NCBI GenBank assembly: GCA_007117055.1
Contig: SKHH01000030.1
Span: 1-5,868, forward strand
From: Lishizhenia sp.
Lineage (GTDB): Bacteria > Bacteroidota > Bacteroidia > Flavobacteriales_D > Crocinitomicaceae
DNA: 5,868 nucleotides
Direction: 5' to 3'
Positions 5,839 to 5,868 of the stretch are shown here, piece after piece. The notes beneath the pieces were generated by a model that had not been told where the DNA came from, ran no database searches, and was given only the letters and a program-made list of their open reading frames with translations. The number at the start of each line of letters is the position of its first letter. Positions within the stretch are counted from its first letter, which is position 1. The translations under genes and the position numbers were made by a program.

Positions 5839-5868
5839 TTCGCTTTTTAGTCGGTATAAAAAGACCAA
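5813..5868 (+). CDS. Start of an unidentified downstream gene (partial)
   Basis: An ATG at 5813-5815 opens a frame that stays open to the window edge (18 codons, beginning MNLPEIQIDSLF). It overlaps the last 26 bases of the nucleosidase-like gene in another frame. GGAG directly precedes the ATG, too close for an ideal ribosome binding site. An in-frame TAA at 5792-5794 means the gene cannot start much earlier. A competing frame from TTG at 5835 is also open. The product cannot be named from so few residues. Confidence 0.38.
   Translation, partial: MNLPEIQIDSLFSRYKKT

Noticed and set aside
5843..5863. Inverted repeat CTTTTTA / TAAAAAG as a terminator of the nucleosidase-like gene
   Set aside because: The stem is only 7 bp and nearly all A-T with a 7-base loop and no following T-run, and it probably lies inside the next gene.

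Overview
The window is AT-rich and most likely comes from a member of the Bacteroidota, probably a flavobacterium-like marine or freshwater lineage. Four things point there. The start codons almost all lack a Shine-Dalgarno sequence. A TAnnTTTG-type -7 box lies upstream of one gene. The signal peptides end in a Gln at or next to the predicted cleavage site. The protein families (a CNIDVNC-type lysyl endopeptidase, a CNTCPY redoxin, and a large nucleoside-phosphorylase-like protein that I associate with DUF6909) are ones I know mainly from that phylum. The genus cannot be told from the sequence.

Left part (1-1388, minus strand): two exported proteins form a tight operon. An extracytoplasmic redoxin with a CxxC motif (756-1388) is followed with no gap (TAAATG) by a secreted serine protease of the lysyl endopeptidase type. 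The protease's signal peptide, propeptide and first mature residues fill 1-755, and its catalytic part lies beyond the window edge. A 67-bp divergent intergenic region separates this operon from the next.

Middle part (1456-3325, plus strand): an exported protein of unknown function (1456-2700) is followed after one base by a P-loop kinase of the uridine kinase family that starts with GTG (2702-3325). The kinase keeps its phosphate-binding machinery, but several residues that normally recognise the pyrimidine base appear to be replaced, so its substrate is uncertain. Its stop codon overlaps that of a convergent NUMOD4-HNH homing-endonuclease-like gene (3322-3933, minus strand) with a C-terminal helix-turn-helix. 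That gene is probably a small selfish element lodged behind the kinase gene.

Right part (3934-5868): a 201-bp divergent intergenic region carries a Bacteroidota-type -7 box reading towards the HNH gene. It is followed by a 567-residue protein (4135-5838) whose C-terminal third has nucleoside phosphorylase/nucleosidase hallmarks (GLEMEGA, ASDN) behind a long uncharacterised N-terminal region. The start of a further gene probably overlaps its 3' end (from 5813) and runs off the window.

Taken together, the window pairs a protease and redoxin export unit with a possible nucleoside-metabolism neighbourhood that an HNH element appears to have invaded. I see no RNA genes, CRISPR arrays, insertion sequences, att sites or convincing terminators. 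The most promising leads are the nucleosidase-like protein of unknown substrate and the atypical base-binding site of the kinase.
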